DNA of 10,814 bases from CAZKUN01 sp964555935 (GTDB taxonomy: Bacteria > Armatimonadota > Zipacnadia > Zipacnadales > VGFC01). This document shows, piece by piece, positions 1 to 8,116 of the stretch. The first letter of the stretch is position 1, and each line of letters opens with the position of its first letter. The position numbers were made by a program, and so were the translations under genes. Where the stretch lies: the NCBI GenBank assembly GCA_964555935.1, contig CAZKUN010000293.1, positions 1 through 10,814 on the forward strand, read 5' to 3'. The notes under the pieces were generated by a model. It was not told the DNA's origin. It made no database searches and saw only the letters and a list, made by a program, of their open reading frames with translations.

Positions 1-3000
1 GACGCATCCCCCGCCGTGATCGACGGTCTCCGCCAAGCCCTCGCCGACGCCGGCATCGAGTGCCGCGACGTCAGTCCCAGCGAGTTCGCCGGCGATCCGG
101 ACCTCGCCCAGCTCGTCATCCTCCCCCACACCAAGCGACTGCCTCTCGGCGTGCTCGACGCCCTCGACGCTCACCTGAGGCGCGGCGGCCTCGCCATCTT
201 CATGGGTGGCCCCCTTGGGGCGGAGACGCTCGTNNNNNNNNNNCGATGCGTTGGCCCAGACGCCGACCGGCGCCAGTCTACTGACCCTTGACCAGACGAC
301 CACTGACGCCCTGAGGCGCCAAGCCGGCCCCGAGGAGGGTGCTACGTCCCTCGCCATCCTCAAAGGCCCCGACGGGCAACCGGCGCTTGGCGTCAAGGTC
401 GGCGATCTCCAGAGCTGGGAGACGCTTGAGTACAGGCTCCAATCTCCAGGCTTCCCGGAGGGCCATGAACTGACGTGCTTCTGGGCCAAGGGTAGCAGAA
501 AAACCACCCACCTCACGGTCGAGTGGCGTGAAGATGACAAGTCTCGATGGATGGCCACGGTCGGGCTGACGCCGAGTTGGGAACGCTACGTGCTGGCTCC
601 CCGCGACTTCAAGTACTGGCCTGACAACGTCGCCCAAGGGCGCGGAGATGGCGGCGACCACTTGCGTCCCGCCCACGCCGCCGCGTTCATGTTCGGGCTT
701 GCCAAGAGCCACGCGGCCCTTCCCGAGGGCCCGCACTCTTACGCCATTGCCGAGATCGGCACCGCCGCCTCGCCTTACCCTTCGTTACTCGCGCAGGCGC
801 CCATCATCGAAGCCGTCAGCCCGCCGTACAAGACCTTCGCGCCGACCAGCGCCCGCAAGATCACCGGCCCCGACGTTGACCTACCGGCCACAAGCAACAT
901 CTCGTGCGCGATCCCTCGGGCCCGCGGCCTGGGAATCCGCAAGGCGCGCATCGGTCGGTGGATTCCGCTGCTGGAGGCGCGCGACGCAAAGGGCGACCTC
1001 CGAGGCATCGCCGGATCCGTATACATCTCCCTCGCAGAGCCATACCCAGGGGCCGCGTGGGGCACGATAGGGATCGAGGGCCCTGAGTACATTGAGCGCC
1101 ACATGGACCCGATTGGGCCGGTGGTCGCGGGCATGGCGCGGCGCCTGCTCGGGCGCGTGCACATCTCCAAGGCCGGCGCCGACCAGTTCAGCTATCTCCC
1201 GGGCGAGGCGCCCATCATTGGCGGGCAGATCGCCAACGATTCAGACCGCGGCCAGGAACTCCACCTCGACATGACCGTCACGCAGGTCGGGCACGCGGCG
1301 CCCGCGTTCACGAAGACCTGGGCCATTAGCGCGCTTCCAGGGGTGCTGACCGGCGAATCCGCACGCTGGGACCGTCCGACCGAACACGGCACCTACGTCG
1401 CGCGCGCGGTGCTGCGCCAGGGCGACGAGGTGCTCGACGAGTTGTCCCACTCGTTCGTCCGTCTCGCGACGCCCGAGGCCGCCTCGAGTGCCTACGTTTC
1501 GGTCCGCGACGGCGAGTTCTGGCTCGCAGGCAAGCGCTGGCACCCGCATGGCATCAACTACTGGCCGTCGAGTTCAACCGCGCTTGAGTGGTTCAGCTAC
1601 TGGCTGCACTGGCTCCATCCGACGAACTACGATCCCAGCGTAATCGAGCGAGACCTCGCGGCGCTCGCCGACCTCAAGATGAACTCCGTCAGCATCGCGC
1701 TCCGAAACCGCGACGAGTTGCCCGCTTTCAACCACTTCGCCAGTCGCTGCGCCGAGCACGGCGTTCGCATCAATCTGTTCGTTGGCGGCGGCGATCCGGT
1801 CGGCTTCAACGTCGAAAGCACCCTCGACCTGATCGAAGCCGGTCACCTGGCATCGAACCCGACCATTTACGCCTGGGACATCTCGTGGGAACCCCACTTC
1901 GGTCCATTCGAGAACCGACTCCGCCTCGATGCGTGGTGGGATGAGTGGATCGCTGAGCGATACGGGAGCGTCGAGAACGCTGAGGCGGATTGGGGCGTCG
2001 ACGCGCCTCGCGCGGCAGGTGGCCAGATCACCGGACCATCTCAGGAGCAGATCCTGAACGACGGCGATCACCGCGTCATGGTCGCCGCCTACCGGCGCTT
2101 CCTGGATGATCTCGTCAGCCGGTCCTACGGCGAGTGGGCGCGCAAGGTCCGCGCCGTGGACCCCCACCATCTCATCGGCGTCCGATCCGGGTACGGCGGC
2201 ACGGGCCAGGCCGGGATCGACCATGCCATGCCGTTTGACCTCATGGCGGGCGCGAAGCACCTCGATTTCATCTCGCCTGAGGGCTACGGCATCGGCGGCG
2301 ACTGGGAGAACTACGAACGCGGCGGGTTCACCACGGCCTACGCGCGGTTCGCAGGCAACGGCAGGCCGGTCTTCTGGTCCGAGTTCGGCCGGAGCATCCA
2401 TCCCGAATACAGTTCCGAGCGCATCGAGGAGCAGAGGTTGCTTTACGAGCGCACCTACCGAATGGTCGCGTGGTCGGGCGCCAACGGGTCGGCGGGATGG
2501 TGGTTTCCCGGCGGCTTCAGAGTCGGCGAGAACTCAGACTATGGCATCATGAACCCGGATGGCACGCCTCGGCCCAGCGCCCTTGATGCGCGCAAATGGG
2601 CCGCGCGGATCGACGACCTGAAACACGTCCCCGAGGTCACTCACTGGATCACGATCGATGGAGATCTCCACCCTCGTGGCTACTCGCAGGTCATCGCCCG
2701 CCACGCGGACGAGTACGTCTCAGCCCGCCGTCGTGGCGAGATCGTCGGGCTGCGCGCCGAGGGCACCGGCACGGACTCGACCGCGACGTCGATGACCGCC
2801 GTGGGCAATACGCGCGCCGATGGCGCCAACCCGCATAAGTATCTCAACGCGGAGTTCAACACCGTCCGTGTCCGCGTCGGCGGCGGCGCGTGGATCGACG
2901 CGACCCCAGGGGCAACGGTCGAGGTCGAGGCGAACCGCGCCATCGAGTGCGTCGCCACCATCGGCAATTCGGGCGAAGCGCTCTGGGTCAGCCCGGCGAT

Positions 3001-3226
3001 TGCTGGCGACCGCCCCGGCGGCGTGTACCTTGTCGATGCGCCAGGCAGCGACTTGGTGGTCGACCAGCCCATCACCATCGATGTCCCGCGCTACGGCGAC
3101 ACGCTTGTCGGCCCGTTCGAGCTTAGCGCCGGCATTGATGCCAAGGCGAACGTCGCCCTGCGGGTGGAGGCGAGAGGCCGCACTCCCTTCGGCGGTCACT
3201 TCCGGTTCGCGCTCGCGCCGAGGTAG
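1..3226 (+). CDS. Large multidomain glycoside hydrolase (clan GH-A-like TIM barrel), 5' partial, interrupted by an N-run
   Basis: The frame is open from base 1 to a TAG at 3224-3226, so the start lies upstream. Before the Ns it reads in frame 1 and after them in frame 2; dropping the 10 Ns joins the halves cleanly, giving 1071 visible residues. Apparent order (rough residues, Ns removed): a Rossmann or class-I-amidotransferase-like segment, 1-78; a beta-rich, jelly-roll-like stretch, 110-255; a second piece resembling the amidotransferase-like fold, 310-375; an Ig-like beta domain, 380-490; a TIM barrel, 495-860, opening with GKRWHPHGINYWP; and a beta-sandwich tail, 865-1071. The likely acid/base is Glu in DISWEP (codon 1889-1891) and the likely nucleophile Glu in VFWSEFGR (codon 2381-2383), 164 residues apart, as expected for clan GH-A retaining enzymes. 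The substrate is unknown, probably a beta-linked sugar. Any signal peptide would lie off the window. The hydrolase call is fairly firm; the domains before the barrel are inferred from pattern only. Confidence 0.78.
234..243. other. Assembly gap (10 Ns) inside the glycoside hydrolase gene
   Basis: Ten unknown bases interrupt the hydrolase reading frame. The flanking frames agree only if the true gap is a multiple of three, zero included. With zero bases the junction reads ETLVDALAQTP with no stop, so the Ns may be a scaffolding placeholder rather than missing sequence. Confidence 0.95.
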
Positions 3227-3252
3227 CTCGGAACGCCGGTGGGGTTCCGAGC
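3226..3252 (+). terminator. Hairpin directly after the glycoside hydrolase stop codon, possible terminator
   Basis: A perfect 9-bp inverted repeat, GCTCGGAAC (3226-3234) and GTTCCGAGC (3244-3252), is separated by a 9-nt loop and begins at the last base of the stop codon. The sequence after it (GTTCGCTTTACC) has only a three-T run, so this is a weak intrinsic terminator, or alternatively an mRNA 3'-end stabiliser or attenuator before the next gene. It suggests that the HEAT-guaD pair is at least partly a separate transcript. Confidence 0.5.
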
Positions 3253-3292
3253 GTTCGCTTTACCGACAGCCTGCCCCAACCGGCCACCCACC

Positions 3293-3298
3293 AGGTGA
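3293..3298 (+). promoter_or_regulatory. Shine-Dalgarno site for the HEAT-repeat gene
   Basis: AGGTGA lies 4 nt before the ATG at 3303. It supports this start over any upstream in-frame codon, all of which would lie inside the hydrolase gene. Confidence 0.6.
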
Positions 3299-3302
3299 GC
3301 GA

Positions 3303-4472
3303 ATGCCCAGTAAGTCCATCCACGGTCGTGGCCGAATTCCCCAAGTCCTCGGCATGCTCGTCCTGTTCGCCGGGCTGGTGGCATTCGTCATCTGGGGAGC
3401 GGCGATCGTCCGTGGTTCGAAGAAGACGCCGCCTCCCCCACCTCCAGGCGACCCAAGCCGCGCGCTTGAGCTGATCACCGACCTCGCGCCGAAGCTCCGA
3501 TCGGATGATGACGCGGGTTCCACATGCGTTGGCGCGCTGCGCATGATCGAGCGCCAGGCGAGAGCCGAAGCATTGGTGCACTGCCTGCGCTCCGACGACC
3601 CCGCCGTCGCGGAGGCCGCCCTCTATTGCGCCGGAGACTTCGTCACCGACGACGAGCGCATCGCTCCCCTGTTGCTCGCCGCCGGCGAGGGCGAGCCGAA
3701 TGAAGTCTCCACCTATGCCCTCGCCCGCTCCGGCCTTCCCGAAGCTCTGACGCGCATCAAAGCCATCCTCAACGAGTCCGGCCCGTCGCGATACCAGGCC
3801 ATCTGGGCGCTGGCGATCTGGGATGGCCCGGAAGCGACGAACACGCTGCTCGATTTCGTGGTCACCGAGCCAGATCCCGTCGCCGGGATGATGGCCGCGG
3901 AGGCCCTGGGGTACCGGCGGGATACCGGCGCGTATCGCGCGCTGGTCAACCTTCTTGAGACCGTCCAGCCCGTCGCCGAGTCGTCCATGATCGGTGAGCG
4001 AGCGGCGCTCGCGCTGGGATACATCGGGCAGAAGTCCGCGGTCAAACACCTGCGTGACGCTTCCCACCGCGTCGGCGACTACAACACGACCGAGCGCCTG
4101 ACGATGGCCTTCGCGCTGTGCCGTCTCAGGCCGGATGACGACTACAACTTCTGGGTATTGCAGCGATCGCTGAAGGGCAAGCTCCCGGATGCCCCCTACC
4201 GGCCATCCGGACTCGACGAATTCGTCACTGCTGTCCGTCTCCTCATCCAACTCGACCAACCGCGCGTGAAACAAGTGTTGATAGACGCGAGCCAGGGAGT
4301 CGAGGCCGACCGCGCGCAGGCAATCATCGCCGGATTCGCGGCCATGGGCCTGGAACCCACGTGGGACGAGGCGAGCCGCAGTCACGTGCTGAAGGAGATG
4401 CCCGAAGGCCGCGCGCCGAAACAGAAAGCCTGGGTGCTGACTCCGCCTTGGCCCTTCGGTGATGCGAGATGA
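3303..4472 (+). CDS. Membrane-anchored HEAT-repeat protein of unknown function
   Basis: Encodes 389 residues. A short basic N-terminus (KSIHGRGR) precedes one hydrophobic helix at about residues 14-36. RGSKK and a six-proline linker (residues 43-48) follow, then an alpha-helical body to the C-terminus. Residues about 70-275 carry repeating helix-pair patterns such as DPAVAEAALYCAGDF, GPSRYQAIWALAIWD, DPVAGMMAAEALGY and GERAALALGYIG, typical of HEAT or PBS-lyase HEAT-like repeats. Such repeats usually serve as protein-binding scaffolds; no catalytic motif is visible. The single helix looks like a signal anchor, probably leaving the repeats outside the cytoplasm, but positive charges on both flanks make the topology uncertain. 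The frame stays open upstream into the hydrolase gene, so the start was set by the Shine-Dalgarno site and the anchor-like N-terminus. Its stop overlaps the guaD start (ATGA), implying translational coupling. Confidence 0.85.
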   Translation: MPSKSIHGRGRIPQVLGMLVLFAGLVAFVIWGAAIVRGSKKTPPPPPPGDPSRALELITDLAPKLRSDDDAGSTCVGALRMIERQARAEALVHCLRSDDPAVAEAALYCAGDFVTDDERIAPLLLAAGEGEPNEVSTYALARSGLPEALTRIKAILNESGPSRYQAIWALAIWDGPEATNTLLDFVVTEPDPVAGMMAAEALGYRRDTGAYRALVNLLETVQPVAESSMIGERAALALGYIGQKSAVKHLRDASHRVGDYNTTERLTMAFALCRLRPDDDYNFWVLQRSLKGKLPDAPYRPSGLDEFVTAVRLLIQLDQPRVKQVLIDASQGVEADRAQAIIAGFAAMGLEPTWDEASRSHVLKEMPEGRAPKQKAWVLTPPWPFGDAR

Positions 4473-5860
4473 CCGCGACCAGCATCCACCATGGTTCCAT
4501 TTTCTCAGCCGACAGCGAGACCGCGTTCCGTTTCATCGACGACGGCGCTCTCGCAATCGGCGACGACGGCCGGATCATCGAGGTCGGCGCTTTCACCGAC
4601 ATCTCGGCGCGTTTCCCCTCTGCCGGCGTGACCGACTGGGATTCGGCCGCGATCCTTCCGGGACTCGTCGATGCCCACTCGCACATTCCCCAATACAGCT
4701 CGGTGGCGATGGATGGCTACGAGTTGCTGCCATGGCTCGAGCGGTTCATCTACCCCGCCGAGGCCGCCTTCGCTGACGCCCAACACGCCTTCGATCGATC
4801 CAAGCACTTCTTCCAGGCCGCCCTCGCCAGAGGCACAACTGCGGCCTCGCTCTACGCGACGGTCCACGAGGAGGCCACGCGCCAGGCATTCCGCGCCGCC
4901 GAGGAATCCGGGATTCGCGCCTTCATCGGCAAGGTCATGATGGACCAGAACGCCCCAAGCGATCTCCTGGAAGACACGCGGGAATCGCTGGCGGCGAGTG
5001 CCCGCTTATGCGAGGAGTGGCACGGCGCGGCGGACGGACGACTGGGGTATGTCTTCTCGCCGAGGTTCGCGGTCACGTGCTCGAACGCCCTGCTCAGCGA
5101 GGTCGCGGCGCTCGCGGAGGCCTGTGGCGCGCTGATCCAAACTCACTTGGCCGAGAACGCGACCGAACTGCAGACGGTCGCCAAGCTCTTCCCCGGCGCG
5201 CGAAGCTATACGGATGTCTACGCCGATGCCGGCCTGCTGGGGCCGCGGACGATCGTGGCCCACTGCCTCTACCTCTCGCCGCGCGAATGGGACCTGCTGG
5301 CCGATACCAACACCCGCATCGCTCACTGCCCGAGTTCGAACTTCTTCCTGAGCAGTGGGATCATGGATCTACACGAGGCTTTGAAGCGGGATATCGTCGT
5401 GGGATTGGGATCTGATGTCGGCGCGGGCCCAACTCTCTCCATGTTCGCGGAGATGTCCCAGGCCTGCTTCGCGTCGCGGGCGCGTTCAGCGATGGCGAAG
5501 GCGACGGCCGCGCGGATCGAGGCACTGCGCGAGGATTTCGTGGACCTTGACGGTGGCGAGGACCTACACGCGAAGGCTGTGGAGCAGCTCGAGTTGGCCG
5601 ATCCTGACTGCCTCGTCAGCCCCGCTCACGCGCTATACATGGCGACGCTGGCGGGCGCCGAAACACTCGGCCTCCGCGATCAGATCGGCAGCTTCGAGCC
5701 CGGCAAATGGGCCGACTTCGTCGTCGTCGACCTCCGCCAGGTCGACCCCTACTTTGGACAGGAGGAGCGCGCCGCCGACGAGATCCTCTCCCAAATCGTC
5801 TTCCGCACCGCCCCCCACGCCGTCGCCGCCACCTACGTCGCCGGCGACCGACGCGCGTAG
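4469..5860 (+). CDS. guaD: Guanine deaminase
   Basis: Encodes 463 residues of the amidohydrolase superfamily. The enzyme hydrolyses guanine to xanthine and ammonia in the cytoplasm, feeding purine catabolism or salvage. Metal-site residues are all visible: HSH at 70-72 in LPGLVDAHSHIPQ, His226 in QTHLAEN (with Glu229), His265 in VAHCLYLS and Asp316 in GLGSDVGAG. Family hallmarks of guanine deaminase rather than chlorohydrolases include LLPWLERFIYPAE, MMDQNAP, SPRFAVTCS and HCPSSNFFLSSG. The C-terminal GSFEPGKWADFVVVD returns to the small beta domain typical of the superfamily. Length is normal. The ATG overlaps the preceding stop by 4 nt, with a possible GGTGA ribosome site at 4458-4462. No xanthine dehydrogenase, uricase or purine permease gene is nearby, so the source of guanine and fate of xanthine cannot be read from this window. 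Confidence 0.93.
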   Translation: MTATSIHHGSIFSADSETAFRFIDDGALAIGDDGRIIEVGAFTDISARFPSAGVTDWDSAAILPGLVDAHSHIPQYSSVAMDGYELLPWLERFIYPAEAAFADAQHAFDRSKHFFQAALARGTTAASLYATVHEEATRQAFRAAEESGIRAFIGKVMMDQNAPSDLLEDTRESLAASARLCEEWHGAADGRLGYVFSPRFAVTCSNALLSEVAALAEACGALIQTHLAENATELQTVAKLFPGARSYTDVYADAGLLGPRTIVAHCLYLSPREWDLLADTNTRIAHCPSSNFFLSSGIMDLHEALKRDIVVGLGSDVGAGPTLSMFAEMSQACFASRARSAMAKATAARIEALREDFVDLDGGEDLHAKAVEQLELADPDCLVSPAHALYMATLAGAETLGLRDQIGSFEPGKWADFVVVDLRQVDPYFGQEERAADEILSQIVFRTAPHAVAATYVAGDRRA

Positions 5861-5869
5861 GGACGATCG

Positions 5870-5889
5870 AGCCCGCGTAGCGACGGGCT
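5870..5889. terminator. Weak hairpin between the convergent guaD and MDR genes
   Basis: AGCCCG (5870-5875) and CGGGCT (5884-5889) can pair around an 8-nt loop in the 53-nt gap between two convergent stop codons. No T-run follows on either strand, so a terminator role rests mainly on position. Confidence 0.35.
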
Positions 5890-5913
5890 TCCTGGCCTAT
5901 CACGCCATCCGGC

Positions 5914-6885
5914 CTACCCGTCCCACCTCAGCAGCACCGCCCCCGCCTCGTGCTCGCGCTTGTTCAGCAGATCGTAGATCTCAGGCGCCTCGGTGTAGTG
6001 CGCGTTATGGGTGACGATATTCATGACAGGCAATCTGCCCGCGGCGATCAGCTCCGCGCCGGTCATGAACAGCCCCATGTCATTGTCGTAATCCGTGCAC
6101 CCGCCAAGCATATCCTTCCACAGGAACTCGCCGCGAAGGATGCGCAACGGCTCTGAGTGGATGCCGATCAGGACGACCCGCCCGCCCGAGCGCGTCATGA
6201 GTTGGCTGTGCTCGAAAGCCTCCACGTGCGATCCAGCCGCGCAGTGCAGAACGCAGTCCGCGCCGGCGCCCCCGGTGAGGTCCTTGACGGCATCCACGGA
6301 GCTGCCCTCGGAGGCATTCACCAGCTCATCGCATCCCGCCCGCTTGCCTAGCTCAAGCCGGCTGTCGTGTAGGTCGATACCGATGATCCGCGCGGGCCCG
6401 CGGAGCTTGGCCCACATCGTCATCAGCAGTCCCACCAGCCCGAGCCCCATCACGGCGACCGTCTCGCCCGGCTTGATGCCCGCCTTCATCGTCCAGTTGT
6501 AGCAGCTTCGGCTCCACATGATGAACGGCGACTCATCCCAACCGATTGACTCTGGGATCTTCATGGTCGGCCGGATATCGAGCGGCGGGCTGGGCGACGC
6601 GACGATCTGCTGATGGTGTTCCATCGTGAGGACGCGATCCCCAACCGCCAGGTCATCCACGTCAGACCCCACCTCGATCACCTCGCCACTCACCGCGTAG
6701 CCCAGATCGTGGTTCGGCCACTTGTCATCCGTGTCGCCCGGCAAGCGACGGACGCGGTTCAGCTCTGACCCGGGGCTGATCAGCGACCGGACGCTCTTCA
6801 CCAGGCACTGGTGCGGCTGGATCTCGGGCACATCCACATCCGCCAGAACAACCGTGTCGGCCGCCTGGGCGATGAGCTTCTTCAT
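5914..6885 (-). CDS. MDR-superfamily dehydrogenase-like protein lacking zinc ligands
   Basis: Encodes 323 residues with the medium-chain dehydrogenase/reductase layout: a GroES-like N-terminal domain (about 1-125), a Rossmann domain (about 135-270) with GLGLVG at 147-152 and acidic Asp171 in IGIDLHDSR, which favours NAD over NADP, and a return to the catalytic domain. The usual zinc sites appear absent. The catalytic Cys position reads SLISPGSEL, the GHE motif is replaced by LGYAVSGEV, and there is no four-cysteine structural loop. This pattern resembles a divergent MDR branch also found fused to Gfo/Idh/MocA domains in bi-domain oxidoreductases. It follows the Gfo/Idh/MocA gene by 15 nt, so the two are probably co-transcribed. 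A GGAGAG Shine-Dalgarno site 5 nt upstream supports the start. The substrate is unknown, likely a sugar, polyol or their derivative. Confidence 0.85.
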   Translation of the reverse strand: MKKLIAQAADTVVLADVDVPEIQPHQCLVKSVRSLISPGSELNRVRRLPGDTDDKWPNHDLGYAVSGEVIEVGSDVDDLAVGDRVLTMEHHQQIVASPSPPLDIRPTMKIPESIGWDESPFIMWSRSCYNWTMKAGIKPGETVAVMGLGLVGLLMTMWAKLRGPARIIGIDLHDSRLELGKRAGCDELVNASEGSSVDAVKDLTGGAGADCVLHCAAGSHVEAFEHSQLMTRSGGRVVLIGIHSEPLRILRGEFLWKDMLGGCTDYDNDMGLFMTGAELIAAGRLPVMNIVTHNAHYTEAPEIYDLLNKREHEAGAVLLRWDG

Positions 6886-6890
6886 GATCG

Positions 6891-6896
6891 CTCTCC
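6891..6896 (-). promoter_or_regulatory. Shine-Dalgarno site for the MDR gene
   Basis: GGAGAG on the minus strand lies 5 nt before the ATG at 6885, inside the 15-nt gap after the upstream gene's stop. Confidence 0.6.
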
Positions 6897-6900
6897 GATT

Positions 6901-7950
6901 TCACGCGTCCGGGTGATAATGCTTCAGCGCCGTCTCGAGGCGGATATCGTACTTCGCGCCCTCAACCGGCTGCGTCCCGTCAGCCGCCATCTCATCCAGC
7001 GGGCACCCACGCTCAGCCAGCGGCAGCTCAACAATCACTCGCCCGCGTGCCGACTCATACATCGCCATCATCACCTCATGAGCCGCGTGGGCATGTTCAA
7101 TATCGCACCGGTGGGGAGAGCCCGTCTCCATTGACCCGATGAAGTCTTCGAGGAAATCCACCGGCGCCTCCAGCGGCAGCTCCTCCCAATCGGCCGCCCC
7201 CGATCGCAGGACACGCGCCACTTGCCCATCGGCGATAATCCGACCATCGGAGCCGAACATCGTGCGCGTCACCTTAATCTCAGTGTCGGGGAGATCGACG
7301 TCAATGTGGATCCTGGTGCCGTTGTCCAGCCCAACGATCGCCATGCACAGGTCCTCACACACCGACCCGCGCTCATATCGATTCGTGCGCCGCTGAGCTT
7401 GCCCAACCACCCATGTCGGCGCGGGATCGCCCAGGAGATACCGAGAGATGTCGATCGAGTGAGAGCCGATGTTCGCCAGCCCGCCGGTAATCGAGACCAC
7501 GCTGTAGAGCGGATCGCCGATCATCCCATCGGCAATCGCCTTCTTCGCCGCCGGGTAGGTGGGGTTGTAGCGGGTCTGGTGGTGGGCGACGAGCTTCACG
7601 CCGCGCGCATCACAGGCCTCAATCATCGCGTCCGGCCCGGCGAGGTCGACGCCCAGAGGCTTCTCGCAGATGATCCCCTTCGCTCCCGCCTCGGCCGCCG
7701 CGATCGTGATCCGCGGGTGACTCTCCTGCCACGTGCAAACGCTGACGATGTCGGGTTGCTCCTTCGCCAGCAGCTCCTCGTAATCAGCGTAGCGCCCAGG
7801 CACGTTCTGGTCCGTGCAGAACTTCTCCAGGTTCTCGGGGTTGATGTCGGCGCCGGCCACGATTTCCGTGCGCGGATTCGCCGTGTAGTAGTTTGCGTGG
7901 TAGCGGGCGATGCCGCCCGTACCAATGATGGCGACGCGGTAAGCCTCCAT
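6901..7950 (-). CDS. Gfo/Idh/MocA family oxidoreductase
   Basis: Encodes 349 residues. The N-terminus YRVAIIGTGGIARYH is the glycine-rich NAD(P)-binding start of the family Rossmann fold. EKPLGVD holds the conserved EKP motif (residues 96-98), with Lys97 the expected catalytic lysine. IGSHSIDISRYLLGD (161-175) gives the GxHxxD motif with His164 as probable general acid/base. These enzymes act on sugars, inositols, sugar acids or sugar nucleotides; motif reading does not fix the substrate. No Tat or Sec signal is seen, so it is cytoplasmic. The frame stays open upstream to an ATG at 8097, but the extra 49 residues are arginine-rich, precede the canonical beta strand and lack a ribosome site, whereas GGGAGGG sits 9 nt before the chosen ATG. 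It is the first gene of a pair with the MDR protein and faces the MFS gene divergently. Confidence 0.92.
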   Translation of the reverse strand: MEAYRVAIIGTGGIARYHANYYTANPRTEIVAGADINPENLEKFCTDQNVPGRYADYEELLAKEQPDIVSVCTWQESHPRITIAAAEAGAKGIICEKPLGVDLAGPDAMIEACDARGVKLVAHHQTRYNPTYPAAKKAIADGMIGDPLYSVVSITGGLANIGSHSIDISRYLLGDPAPTWVVGQAQRRTNRYERGSVCEDLCMAIVGLDNGTRIHIDVDLPDTEIKVTRTMFGSDGRIIADGQVARVLRSGAADWEELPLEAPVDFLEDFIGSMETGSPHRCDIEHAHAAHEVMMAMYESARGRVIVELPLAERGCPLDEMAADGTQPVEGAKYDIRLETALKHYHPDA

Positions 7951-7959
7951 GGGGCCAGT

Positions 7960-7966
7960 CCCTCCC
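7960..7966 (-). promoter_or_regulatory. Shine-Dalgarno site that decides the Gfo/Idh/MocA start
   Basis: GGGAGGG on the minus strand, 9 nt before the ATG at 7950, argues for the 349-residue product over the 49-residue longer alternative. Confidence 0.65.
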
Positions 7967-7979
7967 TGTGCTGCGTGGA

Positions 7980-8001
7980 TGGGCGGATGTTTCGCCGCCC
8001 A
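7980..8001. repeat. Inverted repeat in the divergent Gfo/MFS spacer
   Basis: TGGGCGG (7980-7986) and CCGCCCA (7995-8001) form a perfect 7-bp inverted repeat around an 8-nt spacer; GCGTGG (7973-7978) and CCACGC (7999-8004) offer an alternative outer pairing. It lies 13 nt upstream of the oxidoreductase ribosome site within the 173-nt divergent spacer. It could be an operator for a regulator of both transcripts or an mRNA leader hairpin of the minus-strand gene. No confident -35/-10 boxes were found in the spacer. Confidence 0.4.
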
Positions 8002-8110
8002 CGCTCGACTGCCTGCTCGATTGCGGAGGTAAGTGCGTGCTCTGAGACGAATAGCCGCCCGACCCCTCGCACTGGGGTCTGACGATGACACCCACACCTC
8101 TGAGCAACTA

Positions 8111-8116
8111 GGGGAG
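8111..8116 (+). promoter_or_regulatory. Shine-Dalgarno site for the MFS gene
   Basis: GGGGAG lies 7 nt before the ATG at 8124, supporting this start. Confidence 0.65.

Noticed and set aside
206..243. A hydrolase start at the ATG at 206
   Set aside because: This reads through the Ns in a frame that differs from the good coding frame upstream of the gap; the gene runs in from the window edge instead.
1574..2401. A 275-codon minus-strand open frame inside the hydrolase
   Set aside because: It lies wholly opposite the catalytic barrel, whose motifs are clear, and its own translation is low-complexity and unrecognisable.
2820..3302. An upstream start at 2820 for the HEAT-repeat gene
   Set aside because: The extra 161 residues overlap the hydrolase C-terminal domain in another frame and are Arg/Ser-rich noise.
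3123..4385. A 420-codon minus-strand open frame antisense to the HEAT-repeat gene
   Set aside because: It spans the hydrolase end and most of the HEAT gene, its translation has no recognisable domain, and long antisense frames are common opposite GC-rich genes. The plus-strand gene has a ribosome site, an anchor helix and repeats.
7222..8082. A 286-codon plus-strand open frame opposite the Gfo/Idh/MocA gene
   Set aside because: The minus-strand protein carries all family motifs; this frame shows none and is a codon-bias shadow.
7951..8097. A 49-residue N-terminal extension of the Gfo/Idh/MocA protein from an ATG at 8097
   Set aside because: The extension is arginine-rich, not like a signal peptide, and precedes the normal family start. 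The good ribosome site is at 7960-7966, just before the ATG at 7950.
8040..8104. Direct repeat CTCTGAG at 8040-8046 and 8098-8104
   Set aside because: Seven bases spaced 58 nt apart can occur by chance and fit no promoter or operator arrangement I can defend.
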